From the NCBI GenBank assembly GCA_017792345.1, contig CP051228.1, positions 682,001 through 746,000 on the forward strand: 64,000 nucleotides of DNA. Direction: 5' to 3'. Source of the stretch: Mesoflavibacter sp. Its GTDB lineage: Bacteria > Pseudomonadota > Alphaproteobacteria > UBA8366 > Aestuariispiraceae. Shown one piece after another: positions 44,777-52,791 of this stretch. Position 1 is the stretch's first letter; every line of letters starts with the position of its first letter. Both the position numbers and the translations under genes were made by a program. The notes below the pieces were generated by a model. That model was not told the DNA's origin. It saw only the letters and a list, made by a program, of their open reading frames with translations, and made no database searches.

Positions 44777-45457
44777 ATGAGCAAGTCAGGACGCCTGTTC
44801 GAAATCATCCAGATTCTGCGCGCCGCCGACCGGCCGATGACGGCGCAAGCCATCGCCGACGCGCTGGAAGTCGCCAAGCGCACGGTCTATCGCGATATCG
44901 CGGCGCTTCAGGCCATGCGCGTGCCGATCGAGGGCGAGGCCGGGATCGGCTACATCATGCGGCCCGGTTATGACCTGCCGCCGCTGATGTTCGACGCCGA
45001 GGAGATCGAGGCCATTGTCGTCGGTCTCGCCATGCTGGGCCGGACGCGGGACAGCGGCTTGCTGAACGCCGCCGACCGGGCCGGGCGCAAGATCGCTTCG
45101 GCCGTGCCGGGTCACGCGGGCCCGTTGGCCGATCGAACGCTGTACGCGTCCAGCTGGAACACGATCCCGGAATCGGAAACCGACACGCGGTTCTTCCGCG
45201 AGGCTCTGCGCGACGAGGACCGGTTGCGTATCGACTACAAGGACGCGGAGGGCAAGGCGAGCCAGAGGACGATCCTGCCGCTGGGCATGATCTATTACAT
45301 CGACGCCGTGGTCCTGGCCGCATGGTGCGAGTTGCGCGCCGATTTCCGGCATTTCCGGATCGACCGGATCGCCAAGGCCGACCGCCTCGACACCCCTTTC
45401 CACGACCGCGCCGCCGCCCTGCGCCGGCAATGGCGCGAAACCGCGAACCTGCCGTGA
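44777..45457 (+). CDS. HTH-WYL domain transcriptional regulator (YafY-like)
   Basis: A 226-residue regulator. The N-terminal HTH_11 is RLFEIIQILRAADRPMTAQAI then EVAKRTVYRDIAALQ. The WYL domain follows near 135-205; the usual W-Y-L reads IYYIDAVVLAAWC. WYL domains bind small ligands or nucleic acid. AAAGGAGAGCC precedes the ATG. It is divergent from the operon at 42628-44659 and shares its operator. Confidence 0.92.
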   Translation: MSKSGRLFEIIQILRAADRPMTAQAIADALEVAKRTVYRDIAALQAMRVPIEGEAGIGYIMRPGYDLPPLMFDAEEIEAIVVGLAMLGRTRDSGLLNAADRAGRKIASAVPGHAGPLADRTLYASSWNTIPESETDTRFFREALRDEDRLRIDYKDAEGKASQRTILPLGMIYYIDAVVLAAWCELRADFRHFRIDRIAKADRLDTPFHDRAAALRRQWRETANLP

Positions 45458-45464
45458 TCCGCCG

Positions 45465-46230
45465 CCCTCGCGCTCCTGCGAAAGCAGGAGTCTTCTTGGA
45501 TCACGCGCGGTGCCGGGACAGCGAAGGTTCCTGCATTCGCAGGAACACAGGTGTTGCAGAGCGCCGTCATTCCGGCGAAAGCCGGAATCCAGGGCCACCG
45601 GCAGGGTCGTTGCCCTTCCCCCTGGACCCCGACTTTCGCCGGGGTGACGGATGGTGGCCAAAGCCATCTCTTCGCGCCACCTCTCCCTCGCGCTCCTGCG
45701 AAAGCAGGAACCTTCTTGGATCACGCGCGGTGCCGGGACAGCAAAGGTTCCTGCTTTCGCAGGAACACGGGTATTGTAGACCCCGTCATTCCGGCGAAAG
45801 CCGGAATCCAGGGCCTTCGGCAGGATCGTGCCCTACCCCATGGACCCCGGCTTTCGCCGGGGTGACGGATGGGTAAGGGCATCTCTTCGTGCCGTCTCTC
45901 CCTCGCGCTCCTGCGAAAGCAGGAGCCATCTTGGAGCGCGCGCGGTGCCGGAACAGCGAAGGTTCCTGCTTTCGCAGGAACGCTAGTGTTGTAGAGCGCC
46001 GTCATTCCGGCGAAAGCCGGAATCCAGGGGCCACCGGCAGGGTCGTTGCCCTGCCCCCTGGGCCCCGGCTTTCGCCGGGGTGACGGATGGGTAAGGGCAT
46101 CGCTTCGTGCCGCCTCGCCCTCGCGCTCCTGTGGAAGCAGGAGCCTTCTTGGATCGCGCATGGTGCCGGGACAGCGAAGGTTCCTGCTTTCGCAGGAACG
46201 CTAGTGGTGTAGGGCCCGTCTTTCCGGCTA
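45465..46230. repeat. Tandem array of a ~217-bp composite palindromic repeat (3.5 units)
   Basis: Units begin with CCCTCGCGCTCCTG at 45465, 45685, 45900 and 46118 (spacing 220, 215, 218). Each holds element C (hairpins CTCCTGCGAAAGCAGGAG and TTCCTGCTTTCGCAGGAA) then a family B element (ATTCCGGCGAAAGCCGGAAT and CCCCGGCTTTCGCCGGGGT). Unit 4 stops in the B element. The 793 bases between the WYL regulator and malonyl-CoA decarboxylase hold nothing else. Open frames inside just translate the repeats. Confidence 0.9.
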
Positions 46231-46250
46231 TCTCGGTATCGCCCGCCCCG

Positions 46251-47663
46251 TCAAAGCAGCGACTTGACCGCGCTGGAATAGACCACGGTGCCGTCCGCGG
46301 CGAAGGCCTCGTGGTTCTTTTCTATGTCGGGCAGGCGGTAGAGGTAGTTGACCATCATGCCGCAGGATTGCTCGAACCCTTTCGGGGACGTGTCGCCCAG
46401 CCAGTTGATCCGCTCCACCTGCGCGCCATTGTGCAGGTGGAACCGCGCAACCGGGTCCAGCGGCGACGTGCCCTTTTTCTCTCGCACAAGATAGCGGGCG
46501 CATAGGCGCGTCAGCGGTTCCTTCAACGCGGCGGACAGTGCGGGATCGCTGCTCCAATCCGACGCGACCAGCTTCGGCAATTGCCCTTTGGACACGGTCG
46601 TGCCGACCGCTTCCTTCAGCTTCTTCCGGTCGTCGGCGGTCAGGATATTGGGCTTGCCCTCGGCGATGGCGCTGTCCAGCCAGGCGCGGAATCCGGGGAT
46701 CGGCGACAGGGTCGAGAAGGTCTTCAGATTCGGCAGATCGCGGCGCAGATCCTCGACCACGCGCTTGATCAGGAAATTGCCGAAGCTGATGCCGCGCAGC
46801 CCTTTCTGGGTGTTCGAGATCGAATAGAAGATCGCGGTGTTGGCCGCGGCCGGATCGCCGGTCGGCGCGGATTCGTCCAGCAGGCTTTGCACATTGCCGG
46901 CGATGCCGTTGACCAGTGCGACCTCGACGAAAATCAACGGTTCTTCCGGCATGCGCGGATGGAAGAAGGCATAGAGGCGCCGGTCGGATTCCAACCGGTT
47001 GCGCAGATCGTGCCAGGACCGGATTTCATGCACGGCCTCGTATTCGATCAGCTTTTCCAGAAGCGAGGCCGGCGATTTCCAGGAAATCGCGCGCATCTCC
47101 AGAAAGCCGATATCGAACCAACTGACCAGCAGGGCCTGAAGATCGGCATCCAGGGGTTTCAGCGACGGCTCTTCGCGCAGGAAGGACAGGATGTCGGCAC
47201 GCATATCGACCAGGAATTTCACCCCCTGCGGCAGGGCGTTGAATTGGGTCAGCAGGGCCATGCGGGGCGCGGTCAGTGCGGTGCGCAATTTCTGTTCCGC
47301 CTTATGGCGCGCGCCCTCGTCACCGGCGTCCTGCCATTGGCGCATCGCCTCGGCGACCTGTTCGGATTTGGTCCCGAATTCTTCCGCCAGCAGCAGCAGG
47401 AACCGGCGTCGGCCGTCGCGGCTGAGCGACAGATAAGCCTGGCCCAGGGCGGCGGCGCGTTGACGGGCGGAGACTTCCCCACCCTTGCCTTCCAGACAGG
47501 CCGCCATCTGCTTACGGACCGTCGAGAGATCGCGGTCGTTCAAATCGGGTTTCAGCGCGCTGACCCGCTCCGTTCCGGCAAGGTCGTCCCAGACCTCGCG
47601 CAGGCTGGCCAGCGTCCGGGCGAAGAAGCCGCTCTCTTCCTTCACGGCGATTGTTGTGGTCAT
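46251..47663 (-). CDS. Malonyl-CoA decarboxylase
   Basis: A 470-residue enzyme converting malonyl-CoA to acetyl-CoA and CO2. The N-terminal helical domain is followed by a GNAT-like catalytic domain with FSTLSPIPGFRAWL (catalytic Ser) and FHLHNGA (catalytic His). The start is at MTTTIAVKEE, with GGAGCG upstream; a longer frame reads through the promoter. It is divergent from a class III CoA-transferase, which suggests malonate use by CoA transfer then decarboxylation. Confidence 0.93.
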   Translation of the reverse strand: MTTTIAVKEESGFFARTLASLREVWDDLAGTERVSALKPDLNDRDLSTVRKQMAACLEGKGGEVSARQRAAALGQAYLSLSRDGRRRFLLLLAEEFGTKSEQVAEAMRQWQDAGDEGARHKAEQKLRTALTAPRMALLTQFNALPQGVKFLVDMRADILSFLREEPSLKPLDADLQALLVSWFDIGFLEMRAISWKSPASLLEKLIEYEAVHEIRSWHDLRNRLESDRRLYAFFHPRMPEEPLIFVEVALVNGIAGNVQSLLDESAPTGDPAAANTAIFYSISNTQKGLRGISFGNFLIKRVVEDLRRDLPNLKTFSTLSPIPGFRAWLDSAIAEGKPNILTADDRKKLKEAVGTTVSKGQLPKLVASDWSSDPALSAALKEPLTRLCARYLVREKKGTSPLDPVARFHLHNGAQVERINWLGDTSPKGFEQSCGMMVNYLYRLPDIEKNHEAFAADGTVVYSSAVKSLL

Positions 47664-47780
47664 GATTTTCGCTCCGTTATCCGTCCGCATCACATGCCAT
47701 ATTGATATGGCCTGGAAATGCCGGGTCACAACCGGCATGTTGCGGTGCAGTTCAGTTTGCCGCAGGTCAGTGTGCAGCAG

Positions 47781-47818
47781 CCATCCCGGTTCGTGAAGGC
47801 CATCCCGGTTCGTGAAGG
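47781..47818. repeat. 19-bp perfect tandem duplication in divergent promoter
   Basis: CCATCCCGGTTCGTGAAGG occurs at 47781-47799 and again at 47800-47818, immediately before the CoA-transferase start at 47835. It may be a recent slippage event or a doubled regulator site. Confidence 0.75.
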
Positions 47819-47834
47819 TTCAAATAACCCCGCC

Positions 47835-49004
47835 ATGAAGGAAGTTTCCGAAACACAAGGCCCGCTTTCGGGTCTGACCGTGATCGACATGACCCGCGTC
47901 CTGGCCGGTCCCTATTGTACCATGCTGCTGCGCGATATGGGCGCGCGCGTGATCAAGGTGGAGGTACCGGAAACCGGCGACGATTCGCGCAGTTTCGGCC
48001 CGTTCCTGGATGGCGTTTCCGCCTATTTCCTGAGCCTGAACCGGGGCAAGGAATCCATCGCGCTGGATTTGAAACAGCCGGAGGACCGCCGGGTCTTCGA
48101 TGCGCTGATCCGCAAGTCGGACATTCTGGTCGAAAATTACCGCGCCGGGGCAATGGACCGGCTGGGGTATGGCTGGGACGCGCTGCACGCCGCCAATCCG
48201 CGCCTGATCTATGCCGCGATCTCGGGCTTCGGTCAGACCGGCCCGTACAAGTCACGCCCGGCCTATGACATGGTCGTCCAGGGCATGGGCGGCATCATGT
48301 CCGTAACCGGGCATCCGGGCGGCCCGCCCACCCGCGTCGGGACATCGGTCGGCGACCTGACCGCCGGCCTGTTCGCCTTGTCCGCCATCAATGCGGCCTT
48401 GTTCGAACGGGAACGCACCGGCCAGGGCCGAATGATCGATATCTCGATGCTGGACTGCCAGATCGCGATCCTGGAGAACGCCATTGCGCGCTATGCCGTC
48501 ACCGGGAAGGCGCCGGGCCCGTTGGGCGCGCGGCATCCGTCCATCACCCCGTTCGAGGCCTATGCGACGCAGGACGGCCACGTCATCATCGCGGCGGGGA
48601 ACGACAAACTGTTCCAGACACTGGCGGCGGCGCTGGATCGGCCGGATCTGGCGGACGATCCCCGCTTTGTGGACAATAACGGCCGCGCGGCCCATGTCGA
48701 AGCCTTGAAGGCCGAATTGGAAGAAACCCTGACCAGCGCGCCGACGGCCCATTGGCTGTCCGTCCTGGATGCGGCCGGCGTACCGAACGGGCCGATCAAC
48801 GACGTCGCCCAGGCGCTGAACGATCCGCAGGTCCGGGCCCGCAACATGGTGGTCGAAATGCACGACCCGGACGGGCCGTCCCTGACCATGGCGGGCAATC
48901 CGATCAAGATGTCGGGCGTTCCCGATCCGGCGGACCGTCCGCCCGCGCCCAAACTGGATGCCGATCGCGCCCGCATCCTGGCCGAACTGGGAATAAAGGA
49001 TTAG
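47835..49004 (+). CDS. CaiB/BaiF class III CoA-transferase
   Basis: A 389-residue CoA-transferase with LSGLTVIDMTRVLAGPY at the start (catalytic Asp region), IKVEVPETGDDSR, and the class III block SGFGQTGPYKSRPAYD. It forms acyl-CoA from a free acid and a donor CoA. Opposite malonyl-CoA decarboxylase, so malonate or a related diacid is a reasonable substrate. The stop is two bases before the next start; the DUF1491 gene is cotranscribed. Confidence 0.9.
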   Translation: MKEVSETQGPLSGLTVIDMTRVLAGPYCTMLLRDMGARVIKVEVPETGDDSRSFGPFLDGVSAYFLSLNRGKESIALDLKQPEDRRVFDALIRKSDILVENYRAGAMDRLGYGWDALHAANPRLIYAAISGFGQTGPYKSRPAYDMVVQGMGGIMSVTGHPGGPPTRVGTSVGDLTAGLFALSAINAALFERERTGQGRMIDISMLDCQIAILENAIARYAVTGKAPGPLGARHPSITPFEAYATQDGHVIIAAGNDKLFQTLAAALDRPDLADDPRFVDNNGRAAHVEALKAELEETLTSAPTAHWLSVLDAAGVPNGPINDVAQALNDPQVRARNMVVEMHDPDGPSLTMAGNPIKMSGVPDPADRPPAPKLDADRARILAELGIKD

Positions 49005-49006
49005 CC

Positions 49007-49342
49007 ATGTACGATCCGCGACTGCCGACCAATCTGTGGGTCCAGGCCGGGCTGGCCTTGTGCTCCGGGCGCGGCGTGCCGGCGGTCGTGTCGCATCGTG
49101 GCGACCCGCATACCGGGGTCGTTCTGATCCGGATCTCCACACTGAACGGACGGGCGCGGCTGCTGACACAGCAGCGCGATCTGGATGGCGCGTTGACCTG
49201 GGTCGACGCCCTGCCCGCCGACCCGGCCCCGGAAGAGACGGTGGCCGATGACTACATCCGCCGCGCCCGGTCCCGCGATCCGGACCTTTGGGTCGTGGAG
49301 GTTGAAGACAGGACCGGAACCAATCCGTTCGATTCCGACTAA
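49007..49342 (+). CDS. DUF1491 family protein
   Basis: A 111-residue protein typical of alphaproteobacteria. It contains SGRGVPAVVSHRGDPHTGVV, LTQQRDLDGALTWVDAL and a C-terminal DLWVVEVEDRTGTNPF, the family's best block. Function unknown. The start lies two bases after the CoA-transferase stop. Confidence 0.9.
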   Translation: MYDPRLPTNLWVQAGLALCSGRGVPAVVSHRGDPHTGVVLIRISTLNGRARLLTQQRDLDGALTWVDALPADPAPEETVADDYIRRARSRDPDLWVVEVEDRTGTNPFDSD

Positions 49343-49440
49343 CCGGTTGATATCCGTTTATTACGATTTCGTGATTTTCCCGCCTCTACGTGTTACCTTC
49401 CGCGCCGGGAGGGGCACCTAGGGCGAGGTGCTTGTACGGA

Positions 49441-49932
49441 ATGGATATCTCCGGCTTCAGAAGCGGGGACGAAGGCACGTTGATTTCGGACAACGCTTCG
49501 GCGTTGATACGGGAAGGCGCGGCCTATTGGACCGAAAAGTGCGACGGCCGACGCATGCCGCACCGGCGGGATATCGACCCATTGGATATCCGGCGGCTGC
49601 TGGGCAATGTCGTTTTGCTGGACGTGCTGCGCGACCCTTTGGATTTCGTCGAGCGGATCACCGGCGAGACCGTACAGTACCACAACCACTGCAACTATAT
49701 GGGCACCCCCTGGCGCGAACTGCCGGAACGGGGGCCGGACAGCAAGATCTTCCAATTCTTTCAATCCATCGTCGACAGCCGCATGCCGCGCTACGATTCC
49801 GTGCCCTATGTCGGTCCGCACAAGCATTTCCTGAAGGTCGAGGTCCTGGCCTGTCCGCTGTCCGACGACCGGGACGAAGTCTATAAGATCCTGTCCTATG
49901 TCGATTATCATCCGCGTACGGATTTGATCTGA
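49441..49932 (+). CDS. PAS_5-family protein (163 aa)
   Basis: A single PAS_5 domain protein. Signatures are RRMPHRRDIDPLDIRRLLGNVVLLDV and ETVQYHNHCNYMGTPWREL, with no output domain. It is related in layout to the protein at 24591. A GCACCT/AGGTGC hairpin (49414-49431) lies just before the ATG and may lower translation; the only purine-rich ribosome site sits at or before it. Function unknown, likely regulatory. Confidence 0.8.
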   Translation: MDISGFRSGDEGTLISDNASALIREGAAYWTEKCDGRRMPHRRDIDPLDIRRLLGNVVLLDVLRDPLDFVERITGETVQYHNHCNYMGTPWRELPERGPDSKIFQFFQSIVDSRMPRYDSVPYVGPHKHFLKVEVLACPLSDDRDEVYKILSYVDYHPRTDLI

Positions 49933-49935
49933 CCG

Positions 49936-49956
49936 CGATTACCCGCCGCGTAATCG
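49936..49956. promoter_or_regulatory. CGATTAC-N7-GTAATCG operator candidate
   Basis: A perfect seven-base inverted repeat upstream of the DUF1330 gene. The extended GTAATCGACC also occurs at 51203-51212 on the other side of the XRE regulator gene, so both may be bound by that regulator. Confidence 0.55.
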
Positions 49957-50019
49957 ACCTGCCCCGCAGAACCGGCGATAACCGCCTCCTCGTTCACACC
50001 GACACAGGAGGCCACGACC

Positions 50020-50343
50020 ATGCCTACCCTCGCCATCGCCACCCTGACCGAAGTCACTTTCGGGGACGACCTGGTCCGCTATCTGACGGAAATCGACGCG
50101 ACCATGGCGCCCTTCGGCGGCATTTACCTGGTCCATGGCAACCCGAAGACGGTACTGGAAGGCGACTGGCCCGGCGATGTGGTGATCCTGCAATTCCCCG
50201 ACCGGGCCAGTGCCGAGGGCTGGTACAAATCCGATGCCTATCGGGCGATCCTGCCGCTGCGCACGAAGAACGCACATTCCGACGTCATCCTGATCGACAC
50301 CGTCGCCCCGGATCACAAGGGCACGGACATCCTGGCCAACTGA
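50020..50343 (+). CDS. DUF1330 family protein
   Basis: A 107-residue dimeric alpha/beta-barrel-type protein. VHGNPKTVLEGDWPGDVVILQFPDRASAEGWYKSDAYRAIL holds the DUF1330 signature. Function unknown. ACAGGAGGCC precedes the start. It is convergent with the XRE regulator, and its promoter has an operator-like palindrome. Confidence 0.88.
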   Translation: MPTLAIATLTEVTFGDDLVRYLTEIDATMAPFGGIYLVHGNPKTVLEGDWPGDVVILQFPDRASAEGWYKSDAYRAILPLRTKNAHSDVILIDTVAPDHKGTDILAN

Positions 50344-50352
50344 TTGGGCGGT

Positions 50353-51156
50353 CTAGGCGCGGGCGTGGAGACGGTTTCGCGTTTCCTCGTCCGCCGGATA
50401 GAACGCCTCCAGGATCAGTTCGGACAGGGTGACTTCGACCGCCGTGCCGAAGACGGTGGTGGTGCTGAAGAAGGACAGAAGTCCCTGGTCGGTCTGCAGC
50501 ACCATGGGCACCAGCACGGCATTCGTCTCAAGGTCGACCGGCACGGCGCGGTCCGACGATCCGGCTTGCGTTCGGTAACCCTCGATCTCCTCGATCAACT
50601 CGGCGATGCCGTCATCGCCCGACAAGGCGTGCTGGCGGCGCAGCCGTTCCAGGATATGCGCCGTCCAGACGGGCAGATTCGCAATCCGAGGCGCCAGCCC
50701 TTCCGGATGCAGGCTGAGCCGCAGGACATTGACCGGCGGTTCCAGAAGATGGGCCGCGACGCCCGCCAGCAGACCGCCGACCGCGTCATTCGCCGCGACC
50801 ATGGTCCAGCGCCGGTCTACCGCCAGGGCCGGATTGGGCATATGCCCCTTCAGGATCAGGTCGATGGCCGCGCGGGCCGGCGCCAGATCCGGGTCGTCCA
50901 GCGACCGTTCGGCAAAGGCGGGCGCGTAACCCGCCGCCAGAAGCAGCGCATTCTGATCCCGCAGCGGCACATCAAGATAGTCGCAAAGCCGCAGAACCAT
51001 GTCCCGCGACGGCTGCGACCGTCCGCTTTCGACGAAACTGAGATGGCGCTGCGAGATTTCCGCCTCGACCGCCAGTTTGAGCTGACTCATCCGGCGCCGT
51101 TCGCGCCAGACCTTCAACAAATCGCCGAAACTCGGCGCGGGATTTCTTATCGTCAT
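50353..51156 (-). CDS. XRE-family regulator with MmyB-like ligand domain
   Basis: A 267-residue protein. The N-terminal HTH_3 is at about 9-65 (MSQLKLAVEAEISQRHLSFVESGR). The C-terminal MmyB-like domain follows from about 105 (DRRWTMVAANDAVGGLL) and binds fatty-acid-like ligands in studied relatives. Probably controls the divergent membrane protein gene and perhaps the DUF1330 gene, as both promoters share GTAATCGACC. Confidence 0.92.
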   Translation of the reverse strand: MTIRNPAPSFGDLLKVWRERRRMSQLKLAVEAEISQRHLSFVESGRSQPSRDMVLRLCDYLDVPLRDQNALLLAAGYAPAFAERSLDDPDLAPARAAIDLILKGHMPNPALAVDRRWTMVAANDAVGGLLAGVAAHLLEPPVNVLRLSLHPEGLAPRIANLPVWTAHILERLRRQHALSGDDGIAELIEEIEGYRTQAGSSDRAVPVDLETNAVLVPMVLQTDQGLLSFFSTTTVFGTAVEVTLSELILEAFYPADEETRNRLHARA

Positions 51157-51201
51157 GGCCGCAATCTAGCCTGCAAAAAAATTGCGTCCAATGACCTGTG
51201 A

Positions 51202-51220
51202 GGTAATCGACCCGGTTACG
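51202..51220. promoter_or_regulatory. Second XRE operator candidate
   Basis: GGTAATCGACCCGGTTACG, with GTAA and TTAC as outer arms. It lies between the divergent XRE and membrane-protein genes and contains the same GTAATCGACC as the site at 49950. Confidence 0.5.
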
Positions 51221-51288
51221 TTAATCGATCAGTGTCCGCGCATCGGGCCGCCATTCCGGCGGTCCCTTGCCACGAAGAGGAGATCGAT

Positions 51289-51699
51289 ATGTCCTTCACG
51301 AACCATCCCGAATTCCTGCGCCGGGTGCTGCTGACCGACGCGGCATCCTGCGCCGTCCTGGGCGTGATCATGGCCGGCGCGTCCAGCCTGATCGCGGCCC
51401 TGACCGGCCTGCCTTCCGAGCTTCTGGTCTGGGCCGGAACCGCGTTGCTGCCCGTCGCCGCCTACATCGCGCTGATCGCGCTGCGGTCCGACATCCCGAC
51501 TTGGGGCGTCTGGGTCCTGATCCTGGGCAATGCCGGATGGATCCTGGGCAGTGTCGCGGTTCTGATCACGGTCGGCGGGCTCAACGCAATCGGCATGGTC
51601 TTCGTCGCGGCCCAGGCGCTGGCGGTCCTGATCCTGACCGAACTCGAATTCATCGGCCTGCGCCGGCAGTCGCGGCGCGGCGGCGTCGCGGCGGCGTGA
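51289..51699 (+). CDS. Small membrane protein with four predicted helices
   Basis: A 136-residue protein whose four hydrophobic segments cover most of the length; a short basic tail (RRQSRRGG) follows. No family recognised. AAGAGGAGATCGAT gives a clear ribosome site. It is divergent from the XRE/MmyB regulator, and is probably its target. Confidence 0.75.
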   Translation: MSFTNHPEFLRRVLLTDAASCAVLGVIMAGASSLIAALTGLPSELLVWAGTALLPVAAYIALIALRSDIPTWGVWVLILGNAGWILGSVAVLITVGGLNAIGMVFVAAQALAVLILTELEFIGLRRQSRRGGVAAA

Positions 51700-51718
51700 T
51701 CCGTCCCGCCTTGCCTGC

Positions 51719-52765
51719 CTACCCCGTCTTCCGCGCCAACAGTCGAATGTCGCCTTCGCCGAATTTCTCGGCCGCGTAGGGATCGTCCCCGGTGACGTCC
51801 AGATCGGTGTCGAACCCGCCGATCAGACGGCGATAGTCACCGAAACCGATGGCATCCAGACGCGCCTTCAGGGCGGCGACCGATGTGGCGCGGTAGACGG
51901 CCTTCAGCCCGTCCCCCAGGTGATAGCGTTTGTTGATCGAGAATCCGAGATGCGCCAGATGCGCCTGAACCAGCGCCGCGGGCACATCGGCCAGGATCTG
52001 AACCGAGACGTGGAACAGGTCCCGCGCAATCGACCCTTCGCCCTCCGTATACACCCAGGCGATGCCGCCCGGTTTCAGCAGGCGGTGCATTTCGGTATAG
52101 GCGCGGTCCTCGTCATCCAGGTGGTGGAAGACACCGTTCTGAACCGCGGCATCGAAACTCCCGGGTTCCTCCGGCACGTCATAGACGGTCGCATGGATGA
52201 AGCGCAGTTTCGATTCCGGCACGTTCAGGCGGTCGCGTGCGGCCTCGGCGTATCGGATGCTTTCCTCACCGTAATCGACGCCGACCACTTCGGCCGCCCC
52301 GGCATTCAGGATCGCATGATCGAAATTGCCGTGGCCGCAGCCCATGTCGACCACCCGCATCCCGTCGAAGACACCCTTATGCAGATCGTTGAAGCGCAGC
52401 CGGTCGTCATAGCGCGCGATCCGCTCGCGGTATTGATCGGCATCGAACTGGACCCACAGCGATTGGAACAGGTCGTGGTGCTCCTCCTCCATGGTCTGAT
52501 CGCGGGGGTCGACATCCAGCGGCAGGCCGCCGTCGCAGAAGGCGATGGATCGCGCCGATTCCAGACTGGCGATCGCCCGGTCGACCAGATCGTGGGTCAG
52601 CTTGAACGGATGGTCCGGCAGGTTGCGGTCCAGCTGCAATGCCTCCCACCCCATATTCATGCGGATCAGGGCCTCGATCCGGGCCAGCGCCATGAACCGG
52701 GTACGCGGCAGGTCGGCGGCCAGGCGCTTCAGCGCATCCAGGCGCGCCAGATAGGTCTTTTCCAT
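51719..52765 (-). CDS. SAM-dependent methyltransferase with N-terminal extension
   Basis: A 348-residue protein. The N-terminal ~130 residues are helical and of unknown role. Motif I is VVDMGCGHGNFDHAI at about 146, then GVDYGEESIRYAEA and NGVFHHLDD. The C-terminal part is a small extra domain. AAAGGA precedes the ATG at 52765. It follows asparagine synthetase by 26 bases and is probably in one operon, likely polysaccharide or glycopeptide modification. Confidence 0.85.
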   Translation of the reverse strand: MEKTYLARLDALKRLAADLPRTRFMALARIEALIRMNMGWEALQLDRNLPDHPFKLTHDLVDRAIASLESARSIAFCDGGLPLDVDPRDQTMEEEHHDLFQSLWVQFDADQYRERIARYDDRLRFNDLHKGVFDGMRVVDMGCGHGNFDHAILNAGAAEVVGVDYGEESIRYAEAARDRLNVPESKLRFIHATVYDVPEEPGSFDAAVQNGVFHHLDDEDRAYTEMHRLLKPGGIAWVYTEGEGSIARDLFHVSVQILADVPAALVQAHLAHLGFSINKRYHLGDGLKAVYRATSVAALKARLDAIGFGDYRRLIGGFDTDLDVTGDDPYAAEKFGEGDIRLLARKTG

Positions 52766-52791
52766 CGGATCGGTCCTTTCTCGTCCAATCG

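Noticed and set aside
45322-46161. Open frames in the 45.5-46.2 kb region encoding repeated SGESRNPG-like peptides
   Set aside because: They are translations of the palindromic repeat units in several frames on both strands, with no ribosome site or family match.
45465-46230. A CRISPR array
   Set aside because: Units are about 217 bp, internally palindromic and conserved along nearly their entire length, so there are no unique spacers; no cas genes are near.
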